Shown here: positions 10,151 through 20,174 of the stretch, piece after piece | Numbering within the stretch: position 1 is the first letter of the stretch | How the letters are laid out: each line of letters starts with the position of its first letter | Assembly: GCF_034259325.1 (NCBI RefSeq) | Contig: NZ_JAXIVS010000004.1 | Location: 620,001 to 684,000, forward strand | Source of the DNA: Hyalangium ruber | GTDB taxonomy: Bacteria; Myxococcota; Myxococcia; Myxococcales; Myxococcaceae | Length of the DNA: 64,000 nt | Direction of reading: 5' to 3' | The notes under the pieces: model-generated | Databases searched by the model: none | Seen by the model: only the letters and a program-made list of their open reading frames with translations | What the model was told of the DNA's origin: nothing | Position numbers and translations under genes: made by a program

Positions 10151-10184
10151 GGCGGCCAAGGCTCACGTCGAGGGCTTGGCCGCC
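10151..10184. terminator. Bidirectional hairpin terminator candidate
   Basis: GGCGGCCAAG (10151-10160) pairs perfectly with CTTGGCCGCC (10175-10184) across a 14-nt loop. It lies between the convergent ends of the DUF2382 gene (10138) and the kinase gene (stop at 10163), and overlaps the last kinase codons. No clear U-tract is present on either side, so its efficiency as an intrinsic terminator is uncertain. Confidence 0.5.
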
Positions 10185-11656
10185 GGGCGTACGCGGGTCT
10201 GCTCCGACTTGGACTTCTCGGCGGCGGTGCGATCCAGCCGCGACAGCTCGCGCAGCTTGTCCGGGAAGTACGTGGTCATGAGCTTCGCCAGATCCGAGTC
10301 GCGGCCCGGGGGAATCACCTCCACCAGCCGGTCCGCCATCTCCTGAGCACTGCGGAAGCGGTCCCCTGGCTTCTTGGCCAGGGCCACCGACAGCACGTCC
10401 CAAAGGGGCAGCGAGATGACACGCGGCCGGCTCAGCTCCGCCTCGCAGATGGCGTACATGCTGGCCGTCTCCTCCCCCTTGTCGAAGGGGCGCACGCCCG
10501 TGAGCGCCTCGAAGAGGATGAGGCCCATGGCGAACAAGTCGCTGCGCGCATCCAGCCGCTCGCCGCGCGCCTGCTCCGGAGACATGTAGAGGGGCTTGCC
10601 CTTGACGATGCCGGGCAGCGTCACCGTGCGCTGCATGCGCGCCTTCGCCACGCCGAAGTCCAGCACCTTCACCCGCCCGTCGAAGCCCACCATCAGGTTG
10701 TGCGGCGACATGTCCCGGTGGACCAGGTGCAGCGGCGCTCCGTCATCCCCCTTGAGGGTGTGCGCCGCGTGCAGCCCGAGCAGGCCCTGCACCACCACCG
10801 CCACCGCCAGGGCCGGAGGCAGCGGCTTGCCCATGGCATGGAGCAGGCGATCCAGGTCCACGCCCCGCACCAGCTCCATGGCGATGTAGTAGGCCCCCTG
10901 CGCCTCGCCCGTGTCGTAGACGGTGACGAGGTTGGGGTGGGACAGGCGCAGGCCGATGCGCGCCTCGTCCAGGAACTGCTGCACGATGAGTGGATCCGTG
11001 GCCAGGTGCGGGAGGATGCGCTTGAGCGCTACCAGCCGCCCCAGCCCCTCCGGGCCCCGCAGGCGCACCACCAGCACCTGCGCCATGCCGCCGGTGCCCA
11101 GCGGCATCACCACCTCGTAGCGGCCGATGCGCCCGTGCGCCACGGGCGTGGCGTCATCATCCACGGCCAGCTCGTCCAGCCGCTCCAGCGCACTGCGCCC
11201 ATCCATGAGCGCCAGGAAGCCCAGCACCGACGTGTCCAGCTGCTCGCCGATGGCCTCCACCAGCTTCATCACCGTCCGACCGCCGTCCTCCTCGAAGCGG
11301 CCCTCCATCACCAGCCCCAGCCCTCCGAGGTTCAGGCGGCCCAGCGTGAGCTGGGTGCAGAAGAGCATCCGCCCATCCTCCAACCGGCGCGCCCCCGACC
11401 AGTGCGCCGCCTCGAAGACGTCTGCCCCCAGCTCGCCCAAGACCCGCGTGAGCACCGGCCCCCGCGTGCCCCGAATGGAGACGAAGCCAGCCACCGCGTG
11501 GACCATGCGCGCACACTGCGTGAGGAACACATCCAGACCGGTGTCGAGGTCGAGCCCTCGCTCGAAGCAGTCCTCGATGATGTCGTCCGCCATCCGGTGG
11601 ACGGTGGTCAGGCCTCGAAGGAACGCGACCTCGGCCTCAAGGGAAGGGAACTCCAC
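10163..11656 (-). CDS. Serine/threonine protein kinase with N-terminal GAF-like domain
   Basis: The 497-aa protein has a GAF-like sensory region (residues about 20-160) followed by a Hanks-type kinase domain (about 180-450). The Gly loop is GTGGMAQVLV, the ATP-binding lysine is K212 in LVALKR, and the catalytic loop is HRDMSPHN with D315 as base. The metal site is LDFGVAKA and the activation segment ends MSPEQARG. There is no membrane segment, so it is a soluble kinase, typical of the large myxobacterial kinase repertoire. It starts at GTG 11656 with a poor ribosome site; a later ATG at residue 22 is possible. The target and the ligand of the sensory domain are unknown. Confidence 0.87.
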   Translation of the reverse strand: MEFPSLEAEVAFLRGLTTVHRMADDIIEDCFERGLDLDTGLDVFLTQCARMVHAVAGFVSIRGTRGPVLTRVLGELGADVFEAAHWSGARRLEDGRMLFCTQLTLGRLNLGGLGLVMEGRFEEDGGRTVMKLVEAIGEQLDTSVLGFLALMDGRSALERLDELAVDDDATPVAHGRIGRYEVVMPLGTGGMAQVLVVRLRGPEGLGRLVALKRILPHLATDPLIVQQFLDEARIGLRLSHPNLVTVYDTGEAQGAYYIAMELVRGVDLDRLLHAMGKPLPPALAVAVVVQGLLGLHAAHTLKGDDGAPLHLVHRDMSPHNLMVGFDGRVKVLDFGVAKARMQRTVTLPGIVKGKPLYMSPEQARGERLDARSDLFAMGLILFEALTGVRPFDKGEETASMYAICEAELSRPRVISLPLWDVLSVALAKKPGDRFRSAQEMADRLVEVIPPGRDSDLAKLMTTYFPDKLRELSRLDRTAAEKSKSEQTRVRPAAKPST

Positions 11657-11840
11657 GGCCCGTATTGAACACCGATACCCCCCGTTCCGGGAAGAACCTC
11701 GGTCGTTGTCTGGAAGACGCGAGCCCGCTTCCAGATGTCGCGGGAGCGACAGGCACCTCCAACCTCCTGGCCGCTTCCCGCGGCTCCGCCAGGGCGATGC
11801 ATACCGTTCGGCCCCCTGATCAAGGGAAGGAGCCTACGTT

Positions 11841-13286
11841 ATGCAGCCGCTGTCTCGTCGTGGTCGTGGTGTCCTGGCCGCAGTGACCGTCCTGGTCGCC
11901 CTGGGCACCGCCTACGCGCAAGCCACCAAGGACCCCAAACCCGGCGGGCAGAAGACCCCCACGGCCAAGGACACCGGGGATCAGACGTACACGATTCCCA
12001 TCGTCGCCGAGGAGAGCTTCAAGGCCGTCATGGACCGGGATGTGAAAGAGAAGCCCGGGGTCATGCGCCGCCAGCAGACGTTGATGGAGTCCCGGTATGA
12101 CCTCTCCAACCGGGCCGCGCCGCTGAAGATGTCCGGCGGGCGCAAGGCGCTCCAGCAGGGCGTGCGCGTCAAGCTGCCGAGCGGCATGACGTGGGAGAAG
12201 CTCGCCGCCATGAGCCCGGAGGAGATCCGCGAGAAGGGGCTCTTCCCGCAGGGCTTCCTGCCCCTGCCCCACGTGAAGCACGCCGTGGGCGGGCAGGTGT
12301 TCCCGAAGCAGCAGATCGACGAGATCCGCAAGCAGGAGGGCCGCTCGCTGGAGCGCTTCGACGTCGACATGGACCTGCCGGAGCACCTGCTGCCGGAGTT
12401 CCCGCCGCCCATCTTCCTGTCGAACCGGCCCGAGCTGGGCGATGTCTCCCAGGGCAAGGTGCTCACCATCCGCAACTTCTTCGAGCTGATGAACGGCAAG
12501 CTCACGCCCGTTCAGATGGAGGGCATGCGCCAGCTGCTCACGCCCTTCCCGCAGGCGGAGTTCAACGCCACCGACGCCCGGAAGGTGGCCGAGGGGAGCC
12601 TGGGCGTCACCTGCCTGGACTGCCATGTGAACGGCCACACCAACGGGGCCTTCCACCTGACACCGGATGTCCGGCCGCAAGCGGCGCGCTTCCGGCTGGA
12701 CACGACGAGCCTCCGGGGCATGTTCAACCAGCAGATCCACGGCTCGAAGCGCTCGCTGCGCTCCATCGAGGACTTCACCGAGTTCGAGCAGCGCACCGCC
12801 TACTTCAACGGGGACATCGCGGACGCGGCCAAGAAGGGCGTGAACGAGCCGGACCGCCCCACGCAGGTGGCGATGATGGCGCAGATGCAGAACATGTTCG
12901 ACTTCCCGCCGGCGCCCAAGCTCATGACCAACGGCCGCCTGGACCCCGCGCAGGCCACGGACCTGGAGAAGCTGGGCGAGCAGGTCTTCTTCGGGAAGGG
13001 CCAGTGCGGCAGCTGCCACCCGGCGCCCTTCTTCCTCGACAACAACATGCACGACCTCAAGGTCGAGCGCTTCTTCAAGCCCCAGGAGATCAACGGCCAG
13101 CTCATCCGCCCGGATGGTCCCATCAAGGCGTTCACGCTGCGCGGCATCAAGGACTCGCCGCCGTACCTGCATGACGGGCGCCTGCTGACGCTCGAGGACA
13201 CGGTCGAGTTCTTCAACCTCGTCCTGGGCCTCAAGCTGGAGGCCCGGGAGAAGGAAGCGCTCGTCCATTACATGCGAGCGATTTGA
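11841..13286 (+). CDS. Exported diheme cytochrome c, cytochrome c peroxidase/MauG-like C-terminus
   Basis: The 481-aa protein is preceded by AAGGAG (11825-11830). Residues 1-26 form a signal peptide (cleavage near TAYAQ). Two c-type heme sites are present: CLDCH at 258-262 and CGSCH at 389-393. The C-terminal third contains the cytochrome c peroxidase-like stretch FTLRGIKDSPPYLHDGRLLT, usual around a distal ligand in di-heme peroxidases. The N-terminal half, with a Pro-rich PEHLLPEFPPP segment, is not one I recognise and is longer than in simple CcpA proteins. It probably handles electrons or peroxide in the periplasm. It stands alone, with no maturation genes nearby. Confidence 0.75.
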   Translation: MQPLSRRGRGVLAAVTVLVALGTAYAQATKDPKPGGQKTPTAKDTGDQTYTIPIVAEESFKAVMDRDVKEKPGVMRRQQTLMESRYDLSNRAAPLKMSGGRKALQQGVRVKLPSGMTWEKLAAMSPEEIREKGLFPQGFLPLPHVKHAVGGQVFPKQQIDEIRKQEGRSLERFDVDMDLPEHLLPEFPPPIFLSNRPELGDVSQGKVLTIRNFFELMNGKLTPVQMEGMRQLLTPFPQAEFNATDARKVAEGSLGVTCLDCHVNGHTNGAFHLTPDVRPQAARFRLDTTSLRGMFNQQIHGSKRSLRSIEDFTEFEQRTAYFNGDIADAAKKGVNEPDRPTQVAMMAQMQNMFDFPPAPKLMTNGRLDPAQATDLEKLGEQVFFGKGQCGSCHPAPFFLDNNMHDLKVERFFKPQEINGQLIRPDGPIKAFTLRGIKDSPPYLHDGRLLTLEDTVEFFNLVLGLKLEAREKEALVHYMRAI

Positions 13287-13328
13287 TGCCCTGGGGGTGC
13301 CCCGAACGTCCTCCACAAGTCACTGCAA

Positions 13329-13397
13329 TTGACATCGGGTTCACCCTCCCGGGCGATATCTGTCCCGGCGCGCCCTTCCTTAGGATGCGCGCCGGGA
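13329..13397 (+). promoter_or_regulatory. Promoter-like TTGACA and strong hairpin upstream of the MEDS gene
   Basis: A perfect TTGACA lies at 13329-13334, with weak -10 candidates around GATATC 20 nt downstream. After it, TCCCGGCGCGC (13363-13373) pairs perfectly with GCGCGCCGGGA (13387-13397), an 11-bp GC stem with a 13-nt loop. The hairpin could end transcription from the cytochrome gene or be a leader/operator element for the sensor operon. No U-tract follows it. Confidence 0.4.
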
Positions 13398-13433
13398 ACC
13401 CTGGAATCGTCCGCGCGCTCCCGGAGGACACCG

Positions 13434-14054
13434 ATGAACGACGTCACCCTCGCGGGAAGCAAGCTGCTCCACTACCACGTGGCGGCGTTCTTCCGGTCGC
13501 GCACCGAGGAGTACGAGGTGATGCGGTCGTACATCAAGGAAGGCATCGACTCGGGCGAGAAGGCGGTCCACATCTGCGACCCCATGCTGCGGCATGACCA
13601 CCTCCAGCACCTGGAGCAGATGGGAGTACACATCACCGACTGCACCCGGACCGGCCAGCTCGAGGTGCTGGGGTGGCATGACGCCTACCTGAAGGACGGG
13701 CGCTTCGACGCCGATACGATGATGGCGCTCGTCGAGGAGACCATCCAGACGAGCCACGCCGAGGGCTTCCCTCGGGTTCGGCTCCTCGGCCACATGGAGT
13801 GGGCGAGCGAAGGGTGGCCGGGAGCGGAGCGCCTCATCGAGTATGAGGCGCAGGCCAACTACTTCCTCAACCGGATGAAGCAGCCGGCGGTCTGCATCTA
13901 CGACCTGAACCGGTTCGATGGCACGACCATCATGAACGTGCTGCGGACCCACCCCTACACCATCATCGACGGCCTCCTCCGGGAGAACCCGTACTACGTG
14001 CCCCCCGAGCAGCTGCTCGGCGAGCTGGCCTCCCCCAAACCCGGCCGTTCCTGA
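13434..14054 (+). CDS. MEDS domain-containing sensory protein
   Basis: This is a 206-aa single-domain protein, started at the ATG at 13434 behind GGAGG (13423-13427). It matches the MEDS (DcmR sensory) domain: HYHVAAFFRSRTEEYEVMRS, GEKAVHICDP, LRHDHLQHLEQMGVHI, and the C-terminal ICIYDLNRF-like strand (VCIYDLNRFDG). MEDS domains occur with histidine kinases and regulators of one-carbon or hydrocarbon sensing and may bind a small ligand. It lies 21 bp upstream of the hybrid histidine kinase gene, so it is probably the input or partner protein for that kinase. Confidence 0.82.
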   Translation: MNDVTLAGSKLLHYHVAAFFRSRTEEYEVMRSYIKEGIDSGEKAVHICDPMLRHDHLQHLEQMGVHITDCTRTGQLEVLGWHDAYLKDGRFDADTMMALVEETIQTSHAEGFPRVRLLGHMEWASEGWPGAERLIEYEAQANYFLNRMKQPAVCIYDLNRFDGTTIMNVLRTHPYTIIDGLLRENPYYVPPEQLLGELASPKPGRS

Positions 14055-14075
14055 CCCACACAGGGGTGGCTCGCG

Positions 14076-16715
14076 GTGAACGAGGAGCTGAAAGCCTCGC
14101 GCCTGACGGAGCTCGCCGCGCAGGGCGCCCTGTCCCTGCGGCGACAGATCCATGATCTGTTCGCCCTGCTCGACCTCCCCTCCCTCTGGAGGGGAAAGGA
14201 GCCTCGGGAGATCGCCGAGAGCTTCCTCGACGTGCTCACCCGACTGCTGCGGCTCGACCTGGCGCTCATTCGCGTGCGCGACCTGGACGAGCAGATCGAA
14301 CACCGCTTCCCGGCGGAGCTGGACAGCGAGGCCCTGCTGTCCGCCGTCCAGGATGCGCATGGCAGGCTCCTTCCCGCCTTCAAGCTGCCGCAGCCGAACA
14401 CCGTGGGTTACACGACGGCGCGCGTGGTCTCGGTCTCGCCGCTCGGAGAGCAGGGCATCATCGCCGTCGGCTCGTGGCGCCAGAACTTCCCGACGAGCCA
14501 CGAGCTCCAGCTGCTCCAGGCCGCCGCGACCCAGGCGGCGCTCGCCATGCAGTCGAGCCGCGAGGCGCGTACCCAGCGAAGCCTCGTCGAGGAGCGGAGC
14601 CGCCTGGAGCGCGTGAACTCGGCGCTGGCCCGGCTCCACGCCGTCTCCGACGGACTGTCGCGCGCCCATACCTCCGCCCAGGTCGCCGACGTCATCCTGT
14701 CCGAGGGGCTGGCCGCCGTGGGCGCCCCCGTGGGCAGCGTGTTCCTGGTGGATGAGACCCTGTCCGAGCTCCGCCTGATTCGAGCCTCCAGGTCCTCTCC
14801 GGCGCTCTCACGCTGCCCCAAGAGCATTCCCGTGAACGCGGACCTGCCAATCGCCGAGGTCTTCCGCGACAAGAAGGGGCTCTACCGCTGCCTGGCCGAT
14901 GGCTTCCTCCCCGAGCGCTACGGGCTGCCCACGAGCCGCGCCAAGGCGGTGGCCGCGGTCCCGCTCGTGGTGGATGCGTACTGCCTGGGCGTGCTGGTCC
15001 TCGGGTTCACCGAGCCTGGGGGCTTCGGAGAGGATGAGCGCACCTTCATCCAGGCCATCGCCCAGCAGGCGGCCCAGGCGTGTGACCGCACGCGCCTGCT
15101 CGACGCCGAGCGCCGAGCCCGCGCCGAGGCCGAGGCGCGGCAGCAGCGCGCGGACTTCCTCTCGGAGGCGAGCGCCGTCTTTGGCTCCTCTCTCGACTTC
15201 ACGGAGGCCCTCACCCGGGTGGGCCACCTGCTGGTGCCGCGCTTCGGCGAGTGGGCCGTGCTCCAGGTCTCGGCCCGCATCTCCTCGAGCCTGGAGGAGA
15301 CCAAGACGGTGGCCATCCACCGCGATGTCTCCAAGGCCGAGCTGGCACGCGAGTATGGCCGGGGACTGCTCGCCGCTCGGGACGAGCCCCGGGCCTGCAT
15401 CACCAACAACTCGGTCCTCGCGCCGATCGCGGCGCATGGCAGGACCTTCGGGGTCATCATCCTGGGCGCGGAGGACGCGGGCGCGTACGACGCGCAGACC
15501 CTGATGATGGTCGAGGAGCTGGGGTTCCGCGCGGGCGTGGCGCTCGAGAGCGCCCAGCTCTACGAGGCGGCCCGCGAGGCGGACCGACGCAAGGACGAGT
15601 TCCTCGCGATGCTCGGCCACGAGCTGCGCAACCCGCTCTCCCCCATCCTGACCGCCCTGCAGCTCATGCGGCACAAGGCCCCTCAGGCTTGTGCGCGCGA
15701 GCGGACCATCATCGAGCGACAGGTCGAGCACATGGTCCGGCTCGTCGATGACCTGCTCGATGTGTCGCGCATCACGCGGGGGAAGATCCAGCTCAAGCGC
15801 GGGAATGTCGACATCGCGGGCCTCCTGACGAAGGCGGTCGAGATGACGACCCCGTTGCTCGAGCAGCGCTCACACCGCCTGGAGTTCGACCCGCCCGGAG
15901 CGCCGCTCACCGTCGAAGGCGACGGGGCGCGGCTGGCCCAGGTGGTGGCGAACCTGCTCAACAACGCGGCGAAGTACACGGACCCCGGAGGCCGGATCCA
16001 CCTCTCCGCGAAGTGCGAGGGCGAGCAGGTGGTGCTGCGCGTCCGCGACTCCGGGACGGGCATCGCCCCGGAGGTGCTGCCGAGGGTCTTCGATCTGTTC
16101 GTGCAGGACCGTCGCGCCATCGATCGCTCCGAGGGCGGGCTGGGGCTGGGCCTCGCCATCGTCCACAGCCTCGTCGGGCTGCACGGCGGCACGGTCTCGG
16201 CCCACAGCGAGGGGGTTGGGCGCGGCAGCGAGTTCGTGGTGCGCCTGCCGCTGGCGAAGACGCGCTCTCCGGACGAGCGCTCCGCTCAGCCCGGTTCGAT
16301 TCCACCCTCCACGGGCAGCCCCCTGTCACCGCCACGGGTGCTGGTCGTCGATGACAACCGCGACGCCGCGGAGATGCTCGCCGAGGCGCTCGAGCTGGCC
16401 GGCTTCACCACCCGGACCGCCCATGACGGGGTGGCGGGGCTGGAGCTCGCCACCACCTTCCGCCCCCACGTGGCCCTGTTGGACATCGGCCTGCCGGTGA
16501 TGGACGGCTACGAGCTGGCGGGGAGGCTCCGCTCGCTGGCGACGCTCCACGCCCTCAAGCTGATCGCGCTGACCGGCTACGGCCAGGAGTCCGACCGGCA
16601 CCGCGCCCTGAAGGCCGGCTTCGACCTTCACGTGGTGAAGCCGGTCGACCTGGCGAACCTGCTCAGGACCCTGAGGGGCCTGACTCAGGAGCCCGACTTC
16701 GCCTCGCCCGAGTAG
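14076..16715 (+). CDS. Hybrid sensor histidine kinase/response regulator with GAF domains
   Basis: The 879-aa soluble protein has GAF-type modules at about 20-165, 190-345 and 360-495. HisKA is at about 505-570 ([16 protein letters not shown], phospho-acceptor His515), followed by a HATPase domain (N-box [10 protein letters not shown]1 [11 protein letters not shown]2 GLGLGLAI). A C-terminal receiver domain (about 755-875) has [13 protein letters not shown], phospho-acceptor Asp803 in [11 protein letters not shown], and VVKPVDL. The start is GTG at 14076, 21 bp after the MEDS gene. No membrane segments are seen, so the signal is cytoplasmic. Its 3' end overlaps the dnaK 3' end on the other strand by 31 bp. 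Confidence 0.9.
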   Translation: MNEELKASRLTELAAQGALSLRRQIHDLFALLDLPSLWRGKEPREIAESFLDVLTRLLRLDLALIRVRDLDEQIEHRFPAELDSEALLSAVQDAHGRLLPAFKLPQPNTVGYTTARVVSVSPLGEQGIIAVGSWRQNFPTSHELQLLQAAATQAALAMQSSREARTQRSLVEERSRLERVNSALARLHAVSDGLSRAHTSAQVADVILSEGLAAVGAPVGSVFLVDETLSELRLIRASRSSPALSRCPKSIPVNADLPIAEVFRDKKGLYRCLADGFLPERYGLPTSRAKAVAAVPLVVDAYCLGVLVLGFTEPGGFGEDERTFIQAIAQQAAQACDRTRLLDAERRARAEAEARQQRADFLSEASAVFGSSLDFTEALTRVGHLLVPRFGEWAVLQVSARISSSLEETKTVAIHRDVSKAELAREYGRGLLAARDEPRACITNNSVLAPIAAHGRTFGVIILGAEDAGAYDAQTLMMVEELGFRAGVALESAQLYEAAREADRRKDEFLAMLGHELRNPLSPILTALQLMRHKAPQACARERTIIERQVEHMVRLVDDLLDVSRITRGKIQLKRGNVDIAGLLTKAVEMTTPLLEQRSHRLEFDPPGAPLTVEGDGARLAQVVANLLNNAAKYTDPGGRIHLSAKCEGEQVVLRVRDSGTGIAPEVLPRVFDLFVQDRRAIDRSEGGLGLGLAIVHSLVGLHGGTVSAHSEGVGRGSEFVVRLPLAKTRSPDERSAQPGSIPPSTGSPLSPPRVLVVDDNRDAAEMLAEALELAGFTTRTAHDGVAGLELATTFRPHVALLDIGLPVMDGYELAGRLRSLATLHALKLIALTGYGQESDRHRALKAGFDLHVVKPVDLANLLRTLRGLTQEPDFASPE

Positions 16716-18514
16716 ATGGCGTCGGCGATGCGGTAGGCGCTGCCCTCGAGCCGCTGGAACGCCTCCTTCAGCGCCCCAGGGTCATTGGAGTTCAGCACTT
16801 CCTTGAGCCGCTCCATGTCGGCGCGGATCTCCTCGCGATCCTTCTCCGCGAGCAGGTTGCCGTACTCCTCCAGGCTCTTCTCCGTCGTGTAGATGAGCCC
16901 GTCGGCGTTGTTGCGCAGCTCGGCCAGCTCCTTCTTCTTCTTGTCGTCGGCCAGGTGTGACTGCGCCTCGTTGATCATCGCCTGGATCTCCGCCTCGGAC
17001 AGGCCGGAGTTGCTCACCACGCGCACCTGCTGCACCTTGCCGGTGCCCAGGTCCTTGGCGCTCACGTGGACGATGCCGTTGGCGTCGATGTCGAAGGACA
17101 CTTCGATCTGTGGCACGCCGCGCGGGGCCGGCGGAATGCCCACCAGCTCGAAGCGCGCCAGCGTCTTGTTGTCCGCCGCCATCTCGCGCTCGCCCTGCAG
17201 CACATGCACGCTCACCAGCGGCTGGTTGTCCACCGCCGTGGAGAACACCTGGCTCTTCTTGCAGGGGATGGTCGTGTTCTTGTCGATGATCTTCGTGAAC
17301 ACGCCGCCGGCCGTCTCCACGCCCAGCGACAGCGGGGTGACGTCCAGCAGGAGGACGTCCTTCACCTCGCCCTTGAGCACGCCACCCTGGATGGCGGCGC
17401 CGACGGCGACCACCTCGTCCGGGTTGATGCCCTTGTGCGGCTCCTTGCCGAAGAACTCCTTCACGCGCTGCTGCACCTTGGGCATGCGCGTCATGCCGCC
17501 CACCAGCAGCACCTGGTGGATCTGCGGCGCGGTAATCCCCGCGTCCTTCAGGGCGATCTTGCACGGCTCGATCGAGCGCTCGATGAGGTCCGCCACCAGC
17601 TCCTCGAAGGTGCCCCGCTCCACCGTCTCGGTGAGGTGCTTGGGCCCGGTGGCGTCGGCGGTGATGAACGGCAGGTTCACCTCCGTCTCGGAGGCGCTGG
17701 ACAGCTCGTGCTTGGCGCGCTCGGCGGCCTCCTTCAGGCGCTGCAGCGCCATGCGGTCCTTGCGCAGGTCGATGCCGTTGTTCTGCTCGGCGAAGCGCTT
17801 GGCCAGGAAGTCCACCAGCCGCTGGTCGAAGTCCTCGCCGCCCAGGAACGTGTCGCCGTTGGTGCTCTTCACCTCGAAGACGCCGGCGTTCAGCTCCAGG
17901 ATGGAGATATCGAACGTACCGCCGCCGAGGTCGTACACGGCCACGCGCTCGGTCTTGCTGTCCTTCTTGTCCAGACCGTAGGCGAGCGCCGCGGCCGTGG
18001 GCTCGTTGATGATGCGCAGCACGTTGAGGCCGGCGATGCGGCCAGCGTCCTTGGTGGCCTGGCGCTGGCCGTCGTTGAAGTAGGCCGGAACGGTGATGAC
18101 CGCCTCGGTGACGGGCTCGCCGAGGTAGTCCTCCGCCGTCTGCTTCATCTTCATCAGCACGATGGCGGAGATTTCCGGCGGGCTGTAGCCCTTGCCGCGG
18201 ATCTCCACCCAGGCGTCACCGTTGGGGCTGGTGACGACCTTGAACGAGCTCACGCCGATGGCCTTCTTGGCCTCGGGCGAGTCGAACTTGCGGCCGATGA
18301 GCCGCTTGACGGCGTAGACGGTGTTCTCCGGATTGGTGATGGCCTGGCGCTTGGCGATCTGCCCCACCAGCCGCTCACCTGAATCCGTGAAGCCCACCAT
18401 GGACGGCGTCGTCCGGCTGCCTTCGCTGTTGGGGATGACTACCGGCTCGCCGCCTTCCATCACGGCGACACAGGAGTTCGTCGTCCCCAGGTCGATTCCA
18501 ATCACCTTGCCCAT
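16685..18514 (-). CDS. dnaK: Molecular chaperone DnaK (Hsp70)
   Basis: This 609-aa Hsp70 is slightly shorter than E. coli DnaK (638 aa). The ATPase domain starts [18 protein letters not shown], with the phosphate loops [15 protein letters not shown] and [11 protein letters not shown]. The linker is [17 protein letters not shown] substrate-binding domain and helical lid follow, ending without the usual EEVK-like tail. It lies 6 bp after grpE, a classical chaperone pair; no dnaJ is in the window. In M. xanthus a GrpE-DnaK pair (GrpS-SglK) is needed for social motility and exopolysaccharide, and this gene may be its counterpart rather than the housekeeping dnaK. That is inferred from context. 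Confidence 0.93.
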   Translation of the reverse strand: MGKVIGIDLGTTNSCVAVMEGGEPVVIPNSEGSRTTPSMVGFTDSGERLVGQIAKRQAITNPENTVYAVKRLIGRKFDSPEAKKAIGVSSFKVVTSPNGDAWVEIRGKGYSPPEISAIVLMKMKQTAEDYLGEPVTEAVITVPAYFNDGQRQATKDAGRIAGLNVLRIINEPTAAALAYGLDKKDSKTERVAVYDLGGGTFDISILELNAGVFEVKSTNGDTFLGGEDFDQRLVDFLAKRFAEQNNGIDLRKDRMALQRLKEAAERAKHELSSASETEVNLPFITADATGPKHLTETVERGTFEELVADLIERSIEPCKIALKDAGITAPQIHQVLLVGGMTRMPKVQQRVKEFFGKEPHKGINPDEVVAVGAAIQGGVLKGEVKDVLLLDVTPLSLGVETAGGVFTKIIDKNTTIPCKKSQVFSTAVDNQPLVSVHVLQGEREMAADNKTLARFELVGIPPAPRGVPQIEVSFDIDANGIVHVSAKDLGTGKVQQVRVVSNSGLSEAEIQAMINEAQSHLADDKKKKELAELRNNADGLIYTTEKSLEEYGNLLAEKDREEIRADMERLKEVLNSNDPGALKEAFQRLEGSAYRIADAIYSGEAKSGS

Positions 18515-18520
18515 GGCGTC

Positions 18521-19408
18521 TTACTGGCTCCCCCCGGCGGAGTGCGAGGTCTCAGAGGAAACGGCGGGCGAAGTGCCCGCCTCCGGTGCTTCGATGGCCC
18601 CGGTCTGCTGTTCAGAAGTCGTGCTCGCGACGGGCGCGGGCGGCTCGGGCGGCGGCGCCGGAGCGCGCGCGACGACCACGAGCGCCGGGCGTACCAGCCG
18701 CTCATTGAGGGTGTAGCCGCGCAACATCTCGAAGGCCACGTGCCCGGGTGGGACGTCCGCGGTCTCCACCTGCTGCATGGCCTCGTGCAGGCGCGGATCA
18801 AAGACCTGGCCCTTGGCGCTGAAGGACTTCACCCCGTGGCGGCCCAGCGCGTCCTCGAAGGACTTGCGCGTCATGGCCACGCCCTTCTGGAAGCTGACGA
18901 TGTCCGGAGACTTCGTCGCCGCCTCCAGCGCGCGGTCCAGGTTGTCCACCACCGGCAAGAGGTCCTTGAGCAGCTTCTCGGAGCCGAACTTCTGGACCTC
19001 TTCCTTCTCCTTCTGGGCGCGCTTCTTGAAGTTCTCGAGGTCGGCCGCGGCGCGCAGCGTGCGCTCGTGATCGCCCTTCAGGCGCTCCATCAACTTGCGG
19101 CTCTCGCTCTGGCTGAAGTCGAGCTGCGCGCGCAGGCTCTCGACTTCCTTGCGCGCCTCGGCGAGCTCGGCGCTCAGCTGCGCCACCTCGGGCGAGGGGC
19201 CCGACGCTTCGGCCTCGGGCACTTCGATGGAAACCTCGCCGGAGACCTCCCCGGCCTCGGAAGGAGTCTCGGAGGACTCCACTTCCAGGGTGATGGAGGT
19301 CTCGGCCTCGGACGGCGAGTCGCGACGCTCGACGCTCTTGAGCGCCGCGTCGATCACTTCCTGCGCGATCTCCGCGCTGAAGTTGCCCTTCTCATTGGTG
19401 CCAGCCAC
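18521..19408 (-). CDS. grpE: Nucleotide exchange factor GrpE
   Basis: The 295-aa protein is long for GrpE (E. coli 197 aa). Residues about 75-150 are the coiled-coil, with the family stretch [19 protein letters not shown]. The beta-domain follows ([49 protein letters not shown]). It has an acidic Glu/Ser-rich N-terminal extension (about 30-75) and an Ala/Pro/Ser-rich tail (about 250-295), both probably disordered. It releases ADP from DnaK, whose gene follows after 6 bp. I see no CIRCE element upstream. Confidence 0.92.
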   Translation of the reverse strand: MAGTNEKGNFSAEIAQEVIDAALKSVERRDSPSEAETSITLEVESSETPSEAGEVSGEVSIEVPEAEASGPSPEVAQLSAELAEARKEVESLRAQLDFSQSESRKLMERLKGDHERTLRAAADLENFKKRAQKEKEEVQKFGSEKLLKDLLPVVDNLDRALEAATKSPDIVSFQKGVAMTRKSFEDALGRHGVKSFSAKGQVFDPRLHEAMQQVETADVPPGHVAFEMLRGYTLNERLVRPALVVVARAPAPPPEPPAPVASTTSEQQTGAIEAPEAGTSPAVSSETSHSAGGSQ

Positions 19409-19454
19409 GAGCGCACTATGTCACGGCTCCAAAACCGTTCCAACCTGCCGTACT

Positions 19455-19473
19455 GCCTGGAAGAACTCCAGGC
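19455..19473. terminator. Small hairpin between the H1-tailed protein gene and grpE
   Basis: GCCTGGA (19455-19461) pairs with TCCAGGC (19467-19473) around a 5-nt loop. It lies in the 120-bp gap downstream of the 19529-19996 gene and upstream of grpE. It may end or attenuate transcription between the two. There is no clear U-run. Confidence 0.3.
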
Positions 19474-19528
19474 GGCCGTTCGGACAGTGGACCTCCATTG
19501 AAGATCTGTGCTCCAGGTAGAACGCGGA

Positions 19529-19996
19529 TCAGGCGGACGGCTTCTTGCGGCCGATCGACTTGGCGGTCTTCTTGGTAGCAGCCGGCTTGGAGCCCGCGGC
19601 CTTCTTGGCCCCGGCCTTCTTGCCGATCGTCTTGCCCGCCTTGCGAGCAGGCTTGGCAGCGGGAGCCGCCTCGGAGGGGGCAGGGGCGGCGGCGGGGGTC
19701 TCCGACGGCGCCTTCCTGACAGCCTCTGCCGCCTTGTCGCGCTCGAAGGCGGTGTCCACCGCGCCTTCCACCTTGCGCACGGCGATCTCCAGCTTCTCGG
19801 CGGCGTCCTTGGACATGGCGGCCGCCTTCTCGCGCAGGTCCTTCAGGCTCTCCTTCACCTTGGCCTGGCGCGCCGGGTCGCGCACCTCCTCCATCAGGCG
19901 CTGGGCCTCGACCTTGAGTTCCTCGCCGGTGCGCTTCAGCTCTTCGCCCGTGCGCTTGATGAACTCCTTGAGCTGCTTCTCCCACTTCTCGGCCAT
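19529..19996 (-). CDS. Coiled-coil protein with histone H1-like lysine-rich tail
   Basis: This 155-aa protein starts at the ATG at 19996, with AAGGAGG at 7-nt spacing. Residues 1-90 are charged and predicted coiled-coil (EKQLKEFIKRTGEELKRTGE, ARQAKVKESLKDLREKAAAM). Residues about 90-115 are Ala/Pro-rich. The last 40 residues repeat Lys-Lys/Ala-Ala patterns (KAGKTIGKKAGAKKAAG) like histone H1 C-terminal tails and bacterial histone-like proteins. It is probably a DNA- or polyanion-binding protein. The pairing of an apolipoprotein/phasin-like coiled-coil with a basic tail is not one I can name. Confidence 0.7.
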   Translation of the reverse strand: MAEKWEKQLKEFIKRTGEELKRTGEELKVEAQRLMEEVRDPARQAKVKESLKDLREKAAAMSKDAAEKLEIAVRKVEGAVDTAFERDKAAEAVRKAPSETPAAAPAPSEAAPAAKPARKAGKTIGKKAGAKKAAGSKPAATKKTAKSIGRKKPSA

Positions 19997-20174
19997 CTGA
20001 GTGCCTCCTTCGAGGGGCAGGGTCTCCGCGTGGGTCATCTGACTTCACGCCCGACGCCAGCGCAAAGCTTTCCTACTTACGGGAGGAACGGATGAGAGCC
20101 GCACTGATTGCAGCTAGAGTTGGCCCCCTCTCGGGCCCCCGGAGCCACGGGCCCTGTTCCGGAGTCCATTGAAC

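Noticed and set aside
19409-19528. A CIRCE or other heat-shock operator in front of grpE
   Set aside because: No TTAGCACTC-N9-GAGTGCTAA-like repeat is present; only a 7-bp hairpin is visible.
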